From Gracilaria domingensis (Eukaryota > Rhodophyta > Florideophyceae > Gracilariales > Gracilariaceae), in the NCBI GenBank assembly GCA_022539475.1, contig VCMS01000021.1, positions 310,001 to 374,000 of the forward strand: 64,000 nt of DNA, written 5' to 3'. The notes under the pieces are model-generated. The model was not told the origin of the DNA. It saw only the letters and a program-made list of their open reading frames with translations, and did not search any database. Every line of letters starts with the position of its first letter. Position 1 is the stretch's first letter. Positions 10,062-21,569 of the stretch are shown piece after piece. The position numbers and the translations under genes are program-made.

Positions 10062-12250
10062 ATGGATGACTCGCGAAAGATTACCAAGTTCTTTGGTCGC
10101 ACTGGCGAGGACTTTCTTCTCTGGTTAGCGCGAACTGAAGCTCTGTTGCACGCCGAAGGAGTATTGCGGTATGTCACGTTGGACGTTATTGAAGAGAATA
10201 AGGACTTGAGGGAGAAAGAGCGACTGGATGTTGCGAAGTGTCGTTCTTTGCTTATGCGTGCTCTTGGAGACAAGCCATTGCGATTATGTCTTGCTGATCA
10301 GCATAATCCTTTCCTCATGTGGAAGAAATTGAAGGATCGATATGCTGTCTCTAATGTAGTTTCACGAGCACAACTACAATCGAAACTGACGCGTATGAAA
10401 TATATCGGTCAAACAATGCAGGATTATGTCGATGCCTTCGAAGAAGTCTTTAATCGTTTGGCTGCAATGAGCACTGCCGTGGCTGAGGAGATGCAAGTTG
10501 CTATGTTTTTGGCGTCATTCGGGGACAAGAACTCATCAGTGTACGGCAGCACAGTTGCAGCCCTGCAAACGTTTGATACCAATGTGTCATGGGAAGTAGT
10601 CACTGCGCATTTGCTACAGGAATACGAAGAGCATCTTGGTGCTCGTATGGTCAATAACAGTACCAAAAGCGAGGGCACCGCCCTCCAGGCAAGTTCCGGA
10701 TCAAGAAATCGTGAACGGAAGGCCCACAGAGATTCTCGTACGTGCTACAACTGTCACAAGAAGGGGCACATCGCAAGGAGCTGTACGCAGAGAAACCTTC
10801 GTCACCAAGATTTGGTTCGTCCCGGTTTTCAGGGGACTAATACTGAGTCCGCTAGCAGAGCAACTTCGCCGAGAGCCACTGTGCGAAACGAGAAGTTGGT
10901 TCTAGATTCTGGTGCATCCCAACACATGGTCAGTGATGCCGCTGTTCTCAAAAATCTCCGCCGGATTAACGAGAAACGGGTTGCATTGGGAGATTCAACA
11001 ACTTTACTTGCGAATATGGAAGGCGACACTGTGCTGCGGACGAAAGTGAGAAGTGGATCGCACAATCAAGAGCATGATGTGTATCTACGTAGGGTTCTTT
11101 TGGTACCCGAGATTCAAGATGTTCTCATCTCTTGTTCGGCACTCTGCGATGACGGTATCAGACTCGACTTCGAGACTAATGACTGTACTGGAAGCAAGAA
11201 TGGCAATGTTCATCTTCGGGCTCAACGTGATGGTGGACTGTATGTTATCGATGGGTATTTGGCGCGCGATGACACCAGTCACAGAACTTTAATTGCGAGA
11301 TCTAAGATCACTTACCCTCTGTGGCACGCTAGACTTGGTCATGCCATCCAGTATAGTGTGCCAGACCTCTTGCGCTCCAACGCCGTACAGCCGCCAAGAA
11401 CCAATACTCTCACGAAGAAGGTGTGTGCTACTTGCGCGAGGGCCAAGCAGTCGCGCTGTAGACATCATCAGAATCCAGCTCGTGCTTCAAATGTTTGTAA
11501 AGTAATACACAGCGATGTTTGCGGGCCAATGTCTGTGCAGTCACTGGGTGGATCAAAGTTCTTCGTATCATTTAAGGACGACTACTCTGGATACGTTGTG
11601 ATCAAGCCCATCAAACGTAAGAGTGACGTTGCTACTGAGTTGAAGGCATTCGAAGCATGGGCAGAGCGTCGAAGTAACTGTAAAATCCAGCAGCTAAAGA
11701 GCGACCGCGGTGGAGAGTATGTAGCCTTGAATGGCTATCTGCGTGAGAAGGGAATAAATTGGAAACCATTTTCCTCGTACTCTCCTAACGAGAACGGTGT
11801 GGCTGAACGCACGAACCGGACAATTGTTGAGTGCGCTCGATCTTTGTTGTTGCACGCTGGACTTCCGAGGCAATTTTGGGCGGAAGCGGTGACCCACGCG
11901 GCTGACATTCGAAACCGTTTCTTCTGCCCCACGGTAGGTAAAGTGACTGGTTTCGAATTGTTCACCAAACGTAAGGACAGAATTGACCATCTTCGCGTCT
12001 TTGGAAGACATGCGTGGGTTCACATACCCAAACAGAATCGACAGAAGATTGATGCCAAGAGCAAGGAAGAGATTATTATCGGATGCTTCGATAATAGTCA
12101 ATACAAAGTCTGGCTGAAAGATTCAGAGACTGTTGTTGTAGCCCGTGACGTGGTAGTGGATGAGGAGTCCTTCCCGGAATTTGATTGGTTTGGTACTGGA
12201 ACAGTGGACGATTCTGGTTATGATTCAGCCACGAGAGAAGTGGAAATTGG
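10062..12250 (+). CDS. Copia gag, protease and integrase region
   Basis: From the ATG at 10062 come, in order: a UBN2/copia-type gag (about residues 1-200); a CX2CX4HX4C zinc knuckle (CYNCHKKGHIARSC, near residue 230); an aspartic protease core (LVLDSGASQHMV, near 280); the GAG-pre-integrase domain with LWHARLGHA and a CATC finger; and the integrase core with HSDVCGPM, KSDRGGEY and NGVAERTNR carrying the D, D and E. In family members these proteins form the particle, cleave the polyprotein and insert the cDNA. This part reads open for about 750 codons. Confidence 0.85.
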
Positions 12251-12404
12251 AAGTTTACAGGAAGAGTTTGAAGCAGAGACCACCGAGGATTCAGAAGTTA
12301 AAGATCTGACAGAAAGTGGACATTAGACTACTGAAGTAGATGAAGATGGAGTTGAATGGACTACGTACCATCCCACAGAACCCTCTACGTATGTAACGAC
12401 GGGG

Positions 12405-12695
12405 TGTAGTGGCTGTTACTCAGCCACTTGGTAGACACACTACGCAGATAGTCATTTAGGAGTTTAGATTGAGTACCACCCACGCACAGCGCGAGGCATG
12501 CATCACCCTCGTGCGTCCACGTCACTCAGAGACGCATCTCTGGGTGGCATTGTAGATTTGCGTGGAGCTCAAGCTGTGCTCGTTCTCGAGCTGCTGCGTA
12601 CTTAACGCCTCGCTGCAACGCCTCCCGAGTAAACCGGAGGCATCAAACTCCACACTCTTCACTCCACCATCTTGCGCTTACGACCGAAGCGAACA
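12405..12695 (+). repeat. Solo LTR nested in the copia element
   Basis: This 291-bp segment starts TGTAGTGGCTG and ends GAAGCGAACA. It is flanked on both sides by CGGGG (12400-12404 and 12696-12700), a 5-bp target duplication. It carries no internal coding region, so it is a solo LTR left by recombination between the two LTRs of a former element. It lies between the integrase and reverse transcriptase regions of the host element. Strand assignment is by TG...CA convention only. Confidence 0.8.
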
Positions 12696-12700
12696 CGGGG

Positions 12701-13539
12701 GAAGGCTACGCGGAGGAGCCTTCAGTCGTTAATGAAGTACAGGTGCAACACATTGCGAGATATCCTTCTCGTCAGCGAAAAGCACCAGAGCGTTTCGATC
12801 CAACGAGAGCCATGACTGCAGTATGTATTTCTCTACACACACCAGAGACTGTAAAAGAGGCCTTAAAAATGCCTGACGCTGATTGCTGGCGCTCTGCAAT
12901 CGATGATGAGCTTGCATCGCTACTAGCACATGCGACGTGGGAAACAGTTCGGCACACATCTGATATGAATCCAATTGGGTCGAGGATGGTCTTCTTTCGT
13001 AAGACAAATGCCGTATGAGACACAGTGCGGTATAAGACCGGACTAGTCGTTCGAGGATTCATGCAAAGGTTAGTAGAGAGAACGTACGCACCGGTTGTGG
13101 ACTTCAACACTGTGCGACTTGTGCTAGCGCTGGTAGTCCAGAGGGGATATAATATTCATCAAATGGATATTAAAACCGTCTTTCTGCATGGAAATATTGA
13201 TGAGACGATTCATGTTATGCCCCCTGCTGGATTGAAACTCTGTCAGCCGAATGAAATTCTCGAACTACGCAAGAGCCTCTATGGTTTGAAGCAAGCGCCT
13301 CGTCAATGGTATAGAAAATGGAGAGAGGTCATGGAAAGTTTAAACTTTCGCCCTTTGCTTTCAGATGAATGCTTATATGTGCGGAATGATGTGTGGCTGA
13401 TGATATAGGTGGATGAAATTATTATTATTTCACCCAATAGCAAGCATCTGAACATCGTGAAGTAGGAGATATCTGATCATCTAGACGCAAAGGACATGGG
13501 ACACCTCTCCAAATTTCTAGCAGTCACTTTTGCTAGTAC
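12701..13539 (+). pseudogene. Copia reverse transcriptase remnant
   Basis: Blocks of the copia-type reverse transcriptase (RVT_2 family) are readable: the entry block around DCWRSAIDDEL, the palm block MDIKTVFLHGNI and the LYGLKQAPRQWYRKW block. The region is degraded with several breaks and ends at the gypsy-1 LTR. Confidence 0.75.
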
Positions 13540-13662
13540 TGTGAAGATGCAGCGCAGAAGGGCGTGTGGAGAAGCATTGAAGAGGAGCGTCCGTTACGCA
13601 AAGAAAGCAGATTTTTACTAGAAGCAGCAGGAAGCCTTCAGTATCAAGCAATTAGGGCGGAC

Positions 13663-13911
13663 TCAACGCTGAATACGACGCACACCATTCAGGGTAATAC
13701 GAGTCAACGGCACGTCTCCAGTTCCTACGGATTCGGCGGCGCGAATTAGCTCCTGTAGCGCGGCGCGGATCCTGAAAACGGCGTCGCGGAAGCCAGCAAT
13801 ATAGCCCGTGCGGTAATCGTACGTGACGTTGAAGAGAATTTCGTGAATCTCGTCCACGATGAAGGCCTCCTCTGCCTCTACATCGAGGACTGAGCGGGTA
13901 CGGGGTGGCAT
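13663..13911 (-). CDS. Antisense small ORF inside the gypsy-1 LTR
   Basis: An 82-codon ATG frame runs against the element within U3. It has a protein-like central part with an acidic helix (VEAEEAFIVDEIHEI) and an alternation of hydrophobic and charged residues. No family is recognised. It could be a genuine antisense gene or chance. The copy in the 3' LTR is largely the same sequence. Confidence 0.3.
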   Translation of the reverse strand: MPPRTRSVLDVEAEEAFIVDEIHEILFNVTYDYRTGYIAGFRDAVFRIRAALQELIRAAESVGTGDVPLTRITLNGVRRIQR

Positions 13912-14579
13912 GGGAGGTGGCAGGATAAACGATAGGTGCAAGGGTGGCTGCAGCGACTCGGTGGGATGTCTGCAAGGTGACGAAGACAGTCGGATGGCGT
14001 GATGCAGGTATATGTGCAGCACCACTCAGCAGTTGACAGAGTGGTGGCCACGTGGCAATTTACTGGGTGCACCTGAGACATTAATCCACCAATGCATTGG
14101 GAAGGAACTGACAATTAATTAGGGAAATTGATTAATTTTCAACAAGAAATTGTTGGGAAGGAATTAATGTCTTGTTGACAAACCATTACGAACAAAACAG
14201 CTGAGGACATGCCGGTGACATGTCCCATGGAAAGGAATTATTACTTGTCAACAAGGAGATAACCTTACATGTCATCAATCAAATGGAAACGACTCATCGA
14301 TTCGGGCAAAACTAATGGAATTTCGGACAACTTTTCTGTGGAATGGAAGGCACACGCGACCTGACCTGTCTCAATGAGAAGCTGCTTCGCGTCTATAAAG
14401 AGACGGTCAAGAGACTCATTATGGCCAGGTGGTTATGACCGCATCGAAACAGCAGTTGTGGGAGGAACCAATCAAGAAACCCACACAAGACATAAATATA
14501 CAAGTAGTAACTAGTGAACCCTTAGATTAGAAATACGACTAGTATGCATTCTTTGAGATTATTCAATAGCTCATTTCTT

Positions 14580-14587
14580 TATATAAA
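14580..14587 (+). promoter_or_regulatory. TATA box of the gypsy-1 5' LTR
   Basis: TATATAAA lies about 500 bp before the gag ATG and about 150 bp before the inferred LTR end. This fits a U3/R boundary near 14610. Confidence 0.55.
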
Positions 14588-14744
14588 CCCCCCTCCGAAG
14601 AGCGATGGTCTCCAAAATCTGGAGGGGGCAGACCACCTTGACGACCTCACACACACTTCCTTTGGCAAACCCCCACCACCCTTCAGAGCAGTCTGCTCCC
14701 CCTTGCCATCAACCTTCCTACATTCAACCCAACAGTGAGCGGCT

Positions 14745-14760
14745 TGGTCTCCCGCTTCGC
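14745..14760 (+). other. Gypsy-1 primer-binding site
   Basis: TGGTCTCCCGCTTCGC begins with the TGG expected opposite a tRNA CCA end. It shares TGGTCTCCCG with the site next to the gypsy-3 LTR and nearly so with gypsy-2. The tRNA is not identified. Confidence 0.55.
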
Positions 14761-15075
14761 AACTCGTCTCTACGCGGCTAGTCGTGCTGCCCTGTCTTGG
14801 GCTCGCTTGCGCTTCTACGCCGTCGCTTGCAACTACCAGTACACAGTTCCGACGAACTTAGGTTGACGTTTGCGCACCCTTTGCGTTCTTTCGCTCCCCG
14901 CCCAGCTGTGGACTACTCTAGTTTGCTGTCACAGGGCTGCTGATCTTTGCTGCCTACCATACGCTAGCAACAACAGAACGCTACGTTGCCGTCAACAACA
15001 GCACGACGGCTGGTACCCCCTGCTGTTTCGTTTCTGCAGTTGGGTTGTCACCACCCGCGCCATTCGTCCACAAAA

Positions 15076-16330
15076 ATGGCGTCCACATGGTACCCCCAGC
15101 AGGGCCCAGTTCCGCGTGAACCAGTCATGTCTTTCAATGGGACTTCTATGGATGTCCGAAAGTTTCTCTTCTATTTCGAGAACGTGGCCACCGTTGGTAT
15201 GGATGATGGTGAGCGCGCAGTGAGGCTTCTTGGGTTTCTAGAAGGAGAGGCCTTTAACTTTTATTATGATACCTACGCTATGAACGGTTCGCTTACGAGT
15301 GAGGCCCGAGAATACGCTGGTGTGAAGCAGGCCCTCATTGAGCGCTTTGGGGCCACTGATGAGCCTGAAGAGCAAATTCGTTGCGCTGTCACTGCTCGTC
15401 TAGATTATGGGGATCTATTGGGGTCATTGAAGAAGATGGATGCTTATTATGAGTTAGCAGGCTTCAACGAGAAGGCGAAGTTTGGCCTTCTACGTAATGC
15501 CGCTATGGAGTATGCCGATCTAGCCCAATTTATCATCTTTCGCGGAGCGGACACTTACGACGCTCTCAAGGGCTTGGTGAGATCCTTTGTAGCAGGAAGG
15601 AAAGCGCTGGGCTCCTACGGCGCATTGAGCGCGCTTCCACCACCGAAGCAAATGTTACAGAGGACCTCGAAGACGAAAGCCGCACGCCCGAGTGCAGCGC
15701 CACTTGAAGACAAGGTTGAGCGACTGGCTGAGAAAATGGCGGAGCTTCACCTCCTCGTAAAGAAGACTCAAGCGGAAGGGCCTCGTCAAGAGAAGGAGCA
15801 GACTTGCTCCTACTGTCACCAGCCTGGTCACTTTGCAAACCGTTGCGAACTGAACCCGCATCGCAACACGCGCTGCGGTCGCTGCGGAAGGATCGGTCAC
15901 TCCGTGACGACTTGTTGGTCCAAGCCTAAGGCGGAACCAGGCTCTAACGTGTCCTTTGAAGGTGTCAAGTCCGAGTCGGGCGTGGAGAGGGCTTTAAAGG
16001 AAAAGAACGTGCGCATCAGATCTGAGGAAAATCCTGTGTCAGTGGTTATCAATGACTCTGACGATGATGATGTCGTGACTACGACGAAAAGAGACTCAGA
16101 CGGTAACCCTCTGCCAAAGCAGCCCCGCACCACTACCCTTCCAGGCATCTCACCTGTGATGTTTCCCCAAAGCCAGGATGCTGGAGCCGTGGCTAAGCCA
16201 CCGAGAGGAATCTCGAAGGCACCATCGAAAGCGCGGAAGACTTCAACTGGCAAGCCGAAGGCCAAGCCTAAGAAGATTAAGATCCAAGAGCATATCGCTA
16301 AGTACAACGTTTATGAAGAGCTTGCTAAAG
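15076..16330 (+). CDS. Gypsy-1 gag (capsid and nucleocapsid)
   Basis: The ATG at 15076 opens a gag-like helical domain (FNGTSMDVRKFLFYFENV to about residue 190). Two zinc knuckles of the CX2CX4HX4C type follow, CSYCHQPGHFANRC and CGRCGRIGHSVTTC (about 15807-15915), then a basic, lysine-rich tail. In the family this protein coats and packages the RNA. A fossil part of gypsy-1. Confidence 0.8.
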
Positions 16331-16469
16331 CCCCAACTGGGATTACGTTTGGTCAGTTAGCTTGAGGAGACGCTGACAACGCGAAGAAAGATCTTCGTCG
16401 GATTCTTTCCGGGAGCTTCAGTTGTAAGAAGGTAGCACTCGCTCAGGCTCCGGCGCTGCCTCCATCCCT

Positions 16470-18480
16470 AAAAGTGGTTAATGTGGCGGTATACGGGACT
16501 GTGTGCCAGGCGTTGCTGGATTCAGGCGCAATCCCCAATTTGATGTCGATCGCTTTTAGCCAAAGGTTGTCTCTTGAACTAAGGCCTTCAGGCCGGAGGA
16601 TCATTGTTGCTGACGGGACGAAATCCTTGGTCCGAGGGCGAGTACAAGATATACCAGTAGTATTCGGCTCTCTGCGAGCATCTTTGGACTTCTTAGTCGT
16701 GGAGAACCCCCCCTTTCACGTCATAATTGGGTGCTCTACGCTTGAATCTTTGCAAGCTTGTTTGGACCTTGGCACTCAGCAAGTCTCCATGCGGTTCGAT
16801 GGTGACAGCACCGTCTTGCCACTGGACTACCATCGGCCTGATGAAGACTTTGTTGAGGAAATGGTACATACGGACAGTGAGGACTTCACGTCGGCCCCCG
16901 ACTCGTTCTCCTCCGAAAGTGAGGATGATCAGGATGAAGCAGAACCTACTTTCTTCTTCCCGAAAGGCGAACCGGACACGTCGGCATATGCTCTGTCCGC
17001 CTTGCATTATGAGCAAGGATTGCCGAGCGGACGTCAGCCCTCAGTTGTCTCGCTCCATCGAAATTATGTGGAAGATTTTCAGGAGTTGAACGTCACCCAA
17101 GAAGAGGGGGAACCCGTGCTGCCTCAACCACAAGTATTGGATGAGGAGCGCGAAAGACTTGAAGCGGCAGACGAAAACGAAGACAGTTCGAGTAAGAATG
17201 ATGAAGAAGGTTCTCCTCCACCCGAGCAAGGTCTTGTCCTTCCGATAAGGAGCGATGTTGTCTTGTTAAGACCGGAAGATCCGGATGGTCAGCCGGACTA
17301 CCTCATCTTCCGAGTTTATCGTCGTTACCCTCAGCTGGCGCCTGGTGATCCTGTCCATCCTCACACATCTCAACTACCTTATGGGAACATGGGAGTACTG
17401 GAGGTGGATCCCCTCGCAGCACACGTAGTTCGATTCGAAGAGGGGTGGCCAATCCCAGACACGCAAAGTGAGCGAGACCCTCCCGACGCACCCCAAGGAG
17501 AGGAACGACAAGAAAATGTCACTTACGTGGGGCTCCAGGGGTCTGTTGACGACCGTCATCCGAATCCATCGTCTTTCCAAAGCTCGTCGACGGACACCAG
17601 CGTCCAGCAGCCTGATAAGAGCGAGAATGTTGAAGAAGTTGTACACCATGAAGATGAAGTCGAAGTAGATGAAGAAGAAGATTCAGATGAAGAAGTAGAT
17701 GATGAAGTGAATAATGAAGTAGGTGATGAAGTAGATCATGAAGAAGATCATGAAGAAATTGCAGAAGAGAAAGACTCCTCCCCCGAAGAGGTTGAGATCG
17801 CTGACACGCCTCTCTATCGGGACCCAGTCCTCACTATCCCCATCAAGGACGAAGTCAAGCTGTTACCACTTGAAGAAGGCGAGCTTGTTAGCGACTTTTT
17901 GGTCGTAAGGGTTGAAATACGGTACCCCGTTCCCGATCCTGCACATCCTCCGCACTTAGGGCAACACAACATGCCCTTTGGTCGTATGGGAAAGCTGGAG
18001 GAGGATGACGAGGGCCTTCTTGTAATCGCCTTCGAGGAAGAGCTTCCTCAAGAGGAATTTCAGACGCAAGCCATTGGCAGCTCGGGAAGCACCGGGTTGT
18101 GGCCAGGCCCCTCGCAACCACCTCTTAATGCTAGAGATCCCTCCAAAGCATCGAGCGATGAAGAGCAATCTAGCGAACAGCAGGGTCCACATGGGGTTGA
18201 CGATATTGAGAAAAGGGTTGAAGCAAACTGCCTTACCTCCCAGGTTGAGTTCTCATTACTGTATCCCATTGCTCGGGACGGAGATGGTAGGACCTTTGGC
18301 AGAAGAGACTATCATCCGGATGCGGATCAAAGGGCAATTATCCTTGAGAGAGTATCGCACTTACCTCTTGAGGCACAACAGAGGTTGCTAGCCACGTTGC
18401 TCGACCTGGATGTCGTAGCCTGGTCTTTGTATGATCTGCGCCCCTCCAATGTCCCCGTGATGCACGAGTTCTCACTCACT
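16470..18480 (+). CDS. Gypsy-1 protease plus long duplicated linker
   Basis: A retropepsin-type core (VCQALLDSGAIPNLMS, then FHVIIGCSTLE) occupies about 16480-16760. A long acidic linker of about 550 residues follows before reverse transcriptase. Inside the linker are two related modules of about 75 residues: one near 17231-17450 (LPIRSDVVLLRPEDPDG ... LPYGNMGVLEVD) and one near 17830-18040 (IPIKDEVKLLPLEEGE ... MPFGRMGKLEED). A GAAGTAGATGA-rich stretch (17640-17770) encodes Asp/Glu runs. Ordinary gypsy elements have no such insert. The module has no family name that I recognise. Confidence 0.7.
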
Positions 18481-18539
18481 GTCGATACACCCATATACTC
18501 TTGAGTAAGACGCCTGCCACCGAAGCATGATGAAGTGGT

Positions 18540-21000
18540 TAGGAAAGAGGTTGACAAGATGCTATCAGCAGGTATCATCAAGCCTTGTACATCCCCCTGG
18601 TCTTTTCCCGTTGTCATAGCTACTAAGAAGGACGGGAAGCCTAGGTTCTGCGTAGACTATAGGTCGTTGAACAGGGTCATGAAAGCTGATCGGTGGCCGT
18701 TGCCTCGCATGGAACAGATATTTGACGATATTCGGGGAGCCTCCTTCTTCACGACTCTTGACCTATTCTCAGGATATTGGCAGATCCGCATGTCACAGAA
18801 GTGCAAAGAGATGACCACTTTTGTCTGTAGGCAGGGCACGTACCAGTTTGAAGTCATGCCGTTTGGGCTCATGAACGCGCCATCCACGTTCCAACGTATG
18901 ATGGACTCGATCCTCAATCGCTGTGAGTTTGCTCGGGTCTATGTTGATGATGTGGTAATATTTTCCAAAAGCCTTGAGGAGCACCTCGAACATGTTGGAA
19001 CTGTGCTGAAAACTATCTCGTCGCATGGTCTAAAACTGAAGATTTCCAAGTGCAAGTTCGCTCAACCAAAGATCAAGCTGCTAGGGCATGTTGTGGAAGA
19101 GACTGGTGTGTCTGTGGATACAGGAAAGGTCGAGGCCATTCAAAATGCTCCAGTGCCGAGGACAGTTACCGAGCTAAGAAGCTTCCTGGGCCTTGCGGGC
19201 TACTACCGACGATTTATTACGCATTTTGCCGAGACCTCGTCGGTCCTGCATGCCTCCACCTCGGGTAAGGGAAGACTAGAGTTCACTGATGAAATGCTCA
19301 AGGCTTTCAATGAGTTGAAGCAGAAATTCACGACACCCCCCGTCTTGGCTTTTCCCGACTTTGACTCTCCATGTCGCGTTGAAACAGATGCTTCCTCAGT
19401 CGCACTGGGTGCCGTTCTGGCGCAAAAGAAGTCAGATGGGAACTTTCATCCGCTACAATACGCGAGCAGAACCATGACGGCAACAGAGAAAAGGTATTCA
19501 GTATGTGAACAAGGAGCCTTAGCTGTTGTCTTTGCGTTGAAGAAGTTCAGAATGTACCTACTTGGTTCTCAGCCCTTTCAGTTGGTCACGGACCACCAGG
19601 CTTTAAAATATGCGTTCACAAAGAAAGATATGCACGGTCGGCTGGCCAGATGGTTGGACTTCTTGGCTGAGTATGAGTTCGAAATCGTCTATCGTGCTGG
19701 CGACAAGAACCACGCAGCGGACTACCTTTCTCGCTTTGCCATGAACAAATATGAGAACTCAGCTGCCGTGGCCGCCCCAGTTACTGACGCGTTCAATGGC
19801 TTAGAGCCTTACTATGCCAACATCGCACGGCACTTGAACCACATGGCGATCGACGAAGAGGACCCCAAAATTAGGGCTGCAATCAAACGCAACGCGAAGA
19901 AGTTTACAGTCTGGGATAGAGGCCTTTATCGCAGAATGGGTGGTTGGCTAAGGCTCGTCCCCAATGTATCCGAAAGGATCCAAATCATTCGAACCTTCCA
20001 TGATGATGTGGGGCACTGGGACTTCAAGGCAACCATGAAACATCTCTCTACTAGATTTTAGTGGCCCACTATGCGCTTTGAAGTCTCGGAATATGTCAGG
20101 AGCTGTAACGGATGCCAATTCATGGGCGCCTTTCTAGCTTATCGCGCTGGTCAGCGGGCCTCACTTACAAATGTTTTCGACACATTTTCTATCGATTTCG
20201 CCGGACCGTTCCGCCCCACTCGCAATGGTAATCGGTTCCTTCTGATAGGAGTTGAGCATTTAACAGGATGGCCTGTCGCTCTAGCTACGAAGAACGCCAC
20301 AGCGGCTGAAGTCCTAAGATTTGTGAAGCAAGAGATTGTTGCCCCCTTCGGTTACCCACGTGTCATCATATCTGATAATGCAACATCTTTTCTAGCGGCT
20401 ACGGTGCAAGAATACATGTGGGAGCACGGTATCTCGCTCAAACCTGTTCTAGCGTACGCACCGATGTCAAATGGACGAGCAGAAAGGATGGTGGGAACCA
20501 TTAAGAGGTCACTAAGCAAGATCATTCATGAGAAAAGCGTTGGCTGGGATGAAGCATTGCCTGATGTTTTATTCGGGTACAGAACTCGTCAAATGACTGA
20601 GGGGTACTCCCCTTTTGAGCTGCTATACGGGGTCTACCCTCGCATGCACCATACCGATCCTCCTCCGTTCATAACTTCGGCCTCCCCGGCAAACAGAATT
20701 ACAGAACTTCAAGCAGCCGCAATCGGTAGGGCCACTCGCGTCGATAGGCAACCCGCGCGAAGGAACGAAGGACGCTATGGCCATAGGTTTGCAGTGGGAG
20801 ACCAGGTCCTAGTCATGCGAGCAGGAGCTATGAATCCCGGAATCAAGTGGCCGTCGTTTATCTCAAAGTTCTATGGCCCTTGTCATGTTATTCGTGCAAG
20901 TCACCCTCGGTACTACCTCATCTCTCCGCATCGCCGCATGTCCCGAAAAGGCATACACGCAAGGAGACTCAAACCCTATTACGAGCGACCAAGGACCTTG
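18540..21000 (+). CDS. Gypsy-1 reverse transcriptase, RNase H and integrase region
   Basis: Readable parts are the reverse transcriptase fingers and palm (RFCVDYRSLNRV, MPFGLMNAPSTFQR, YVDDVVIF), RNase H (ETDASSVALGAVL, CEQGALAVVFALKKF, VTDHQALKY), the integrase zinc finger (GHWDF ... CNGCQ), the catalytic core (SIDFAGPF, IISDNATSF, NGRAERMV) and a GPY/F-like end (KFYGPCHVI). No chromodomain is seen after it. The region has few breaks and is a fossil part of gypsy-1. Confidence 0.85.
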
Positions 21001-21558
21001 CGACAAGAAGTGAGTCATGCACTTGACATGGTTGCAATGCCAATTGTTGTCGACTACGAAGTTCGCAACCAAGAAGTAGATTATCTAACTCTGGAAGTCG
21101 GTGGTAGTACAGTAGAAGACTGGCTTGCGCCATTGGATTGTGAAGATTGGGAGAAGCACAGGGTTGTCTGGAACTGCTTCCCTCTCTGCCTTAGCGTACA
21201 CCACGTATATGGTCAGTACATCACAAGACGTTCTCATGAAATGCTGGGAAGGTTGGCACGAAGGCTACACCCACAAATGACGAGACTTGGCGCTGATAGA
21301 ACCATATTCCTTCTCTATCATTATGTGGTCGGAAAATATGGTCACCTCCCGCCAGCAGCAACACATGAAGAACAAGTGGTGGACTACATCCGACTTATCG
21401 GACAACGGAGGAGTTCATTGTGGACTTCAATCCAGACCCCGACTACCCAGAGCCTCCATATCCGTTCTTATACACCACTGAAGAAGTTTCGCGCAACGGA
21501 GCTTTGGGAACTACGATGTAAGATCTATTTACGGCCGCCCAGGCGAAGCGACCGCTTA

Positions 21559-21569
21559 GGTGGGGAGAG
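21559..21569 (+). other. Gypsy-1 polypurine tract
   Basis: GGTGGGGAGAG lies directly before the 3' LTR start. This is the usual place for the plus-strand primer. Confidence 0.65.

Larger units (their letters stand above)
9936..13539 (+). mobile_element. Ty1/copia retrotransposon fossil
   Basis: The order gag, zinc knuckle, protease, integrase, then reverse transcriptase is the hallmark of Ty1/copia (Pseudoviridae-like) elements. The 5' side begins at a tRNA-type primer site. The 3' side ends where the gypsy-1 LTR begins, and RNase H and the 3' LTR are not seen. A solo LTR of another element is nested between integrase and reverse transcriptase. The gag-to-integrase part is well preserved, while the reverse transcriptase part is degraded with several breaks. 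The element is a fossil. Confidence 0.85.
13540..14734 (+). repeat. Gypsy-1 5' LTR, about 1.2 kb
   Basis: The start TGTGAAGATGCAGCGC is shared exactly with 21570. The first 730 bp match the 3' copy. The LTR should continue to about 14734 (...CCCAACA), because a TATATAAA box lies at 14580 and a primer-binding site follows at 14745. The exact end is inferred. Confidence 0.65.
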
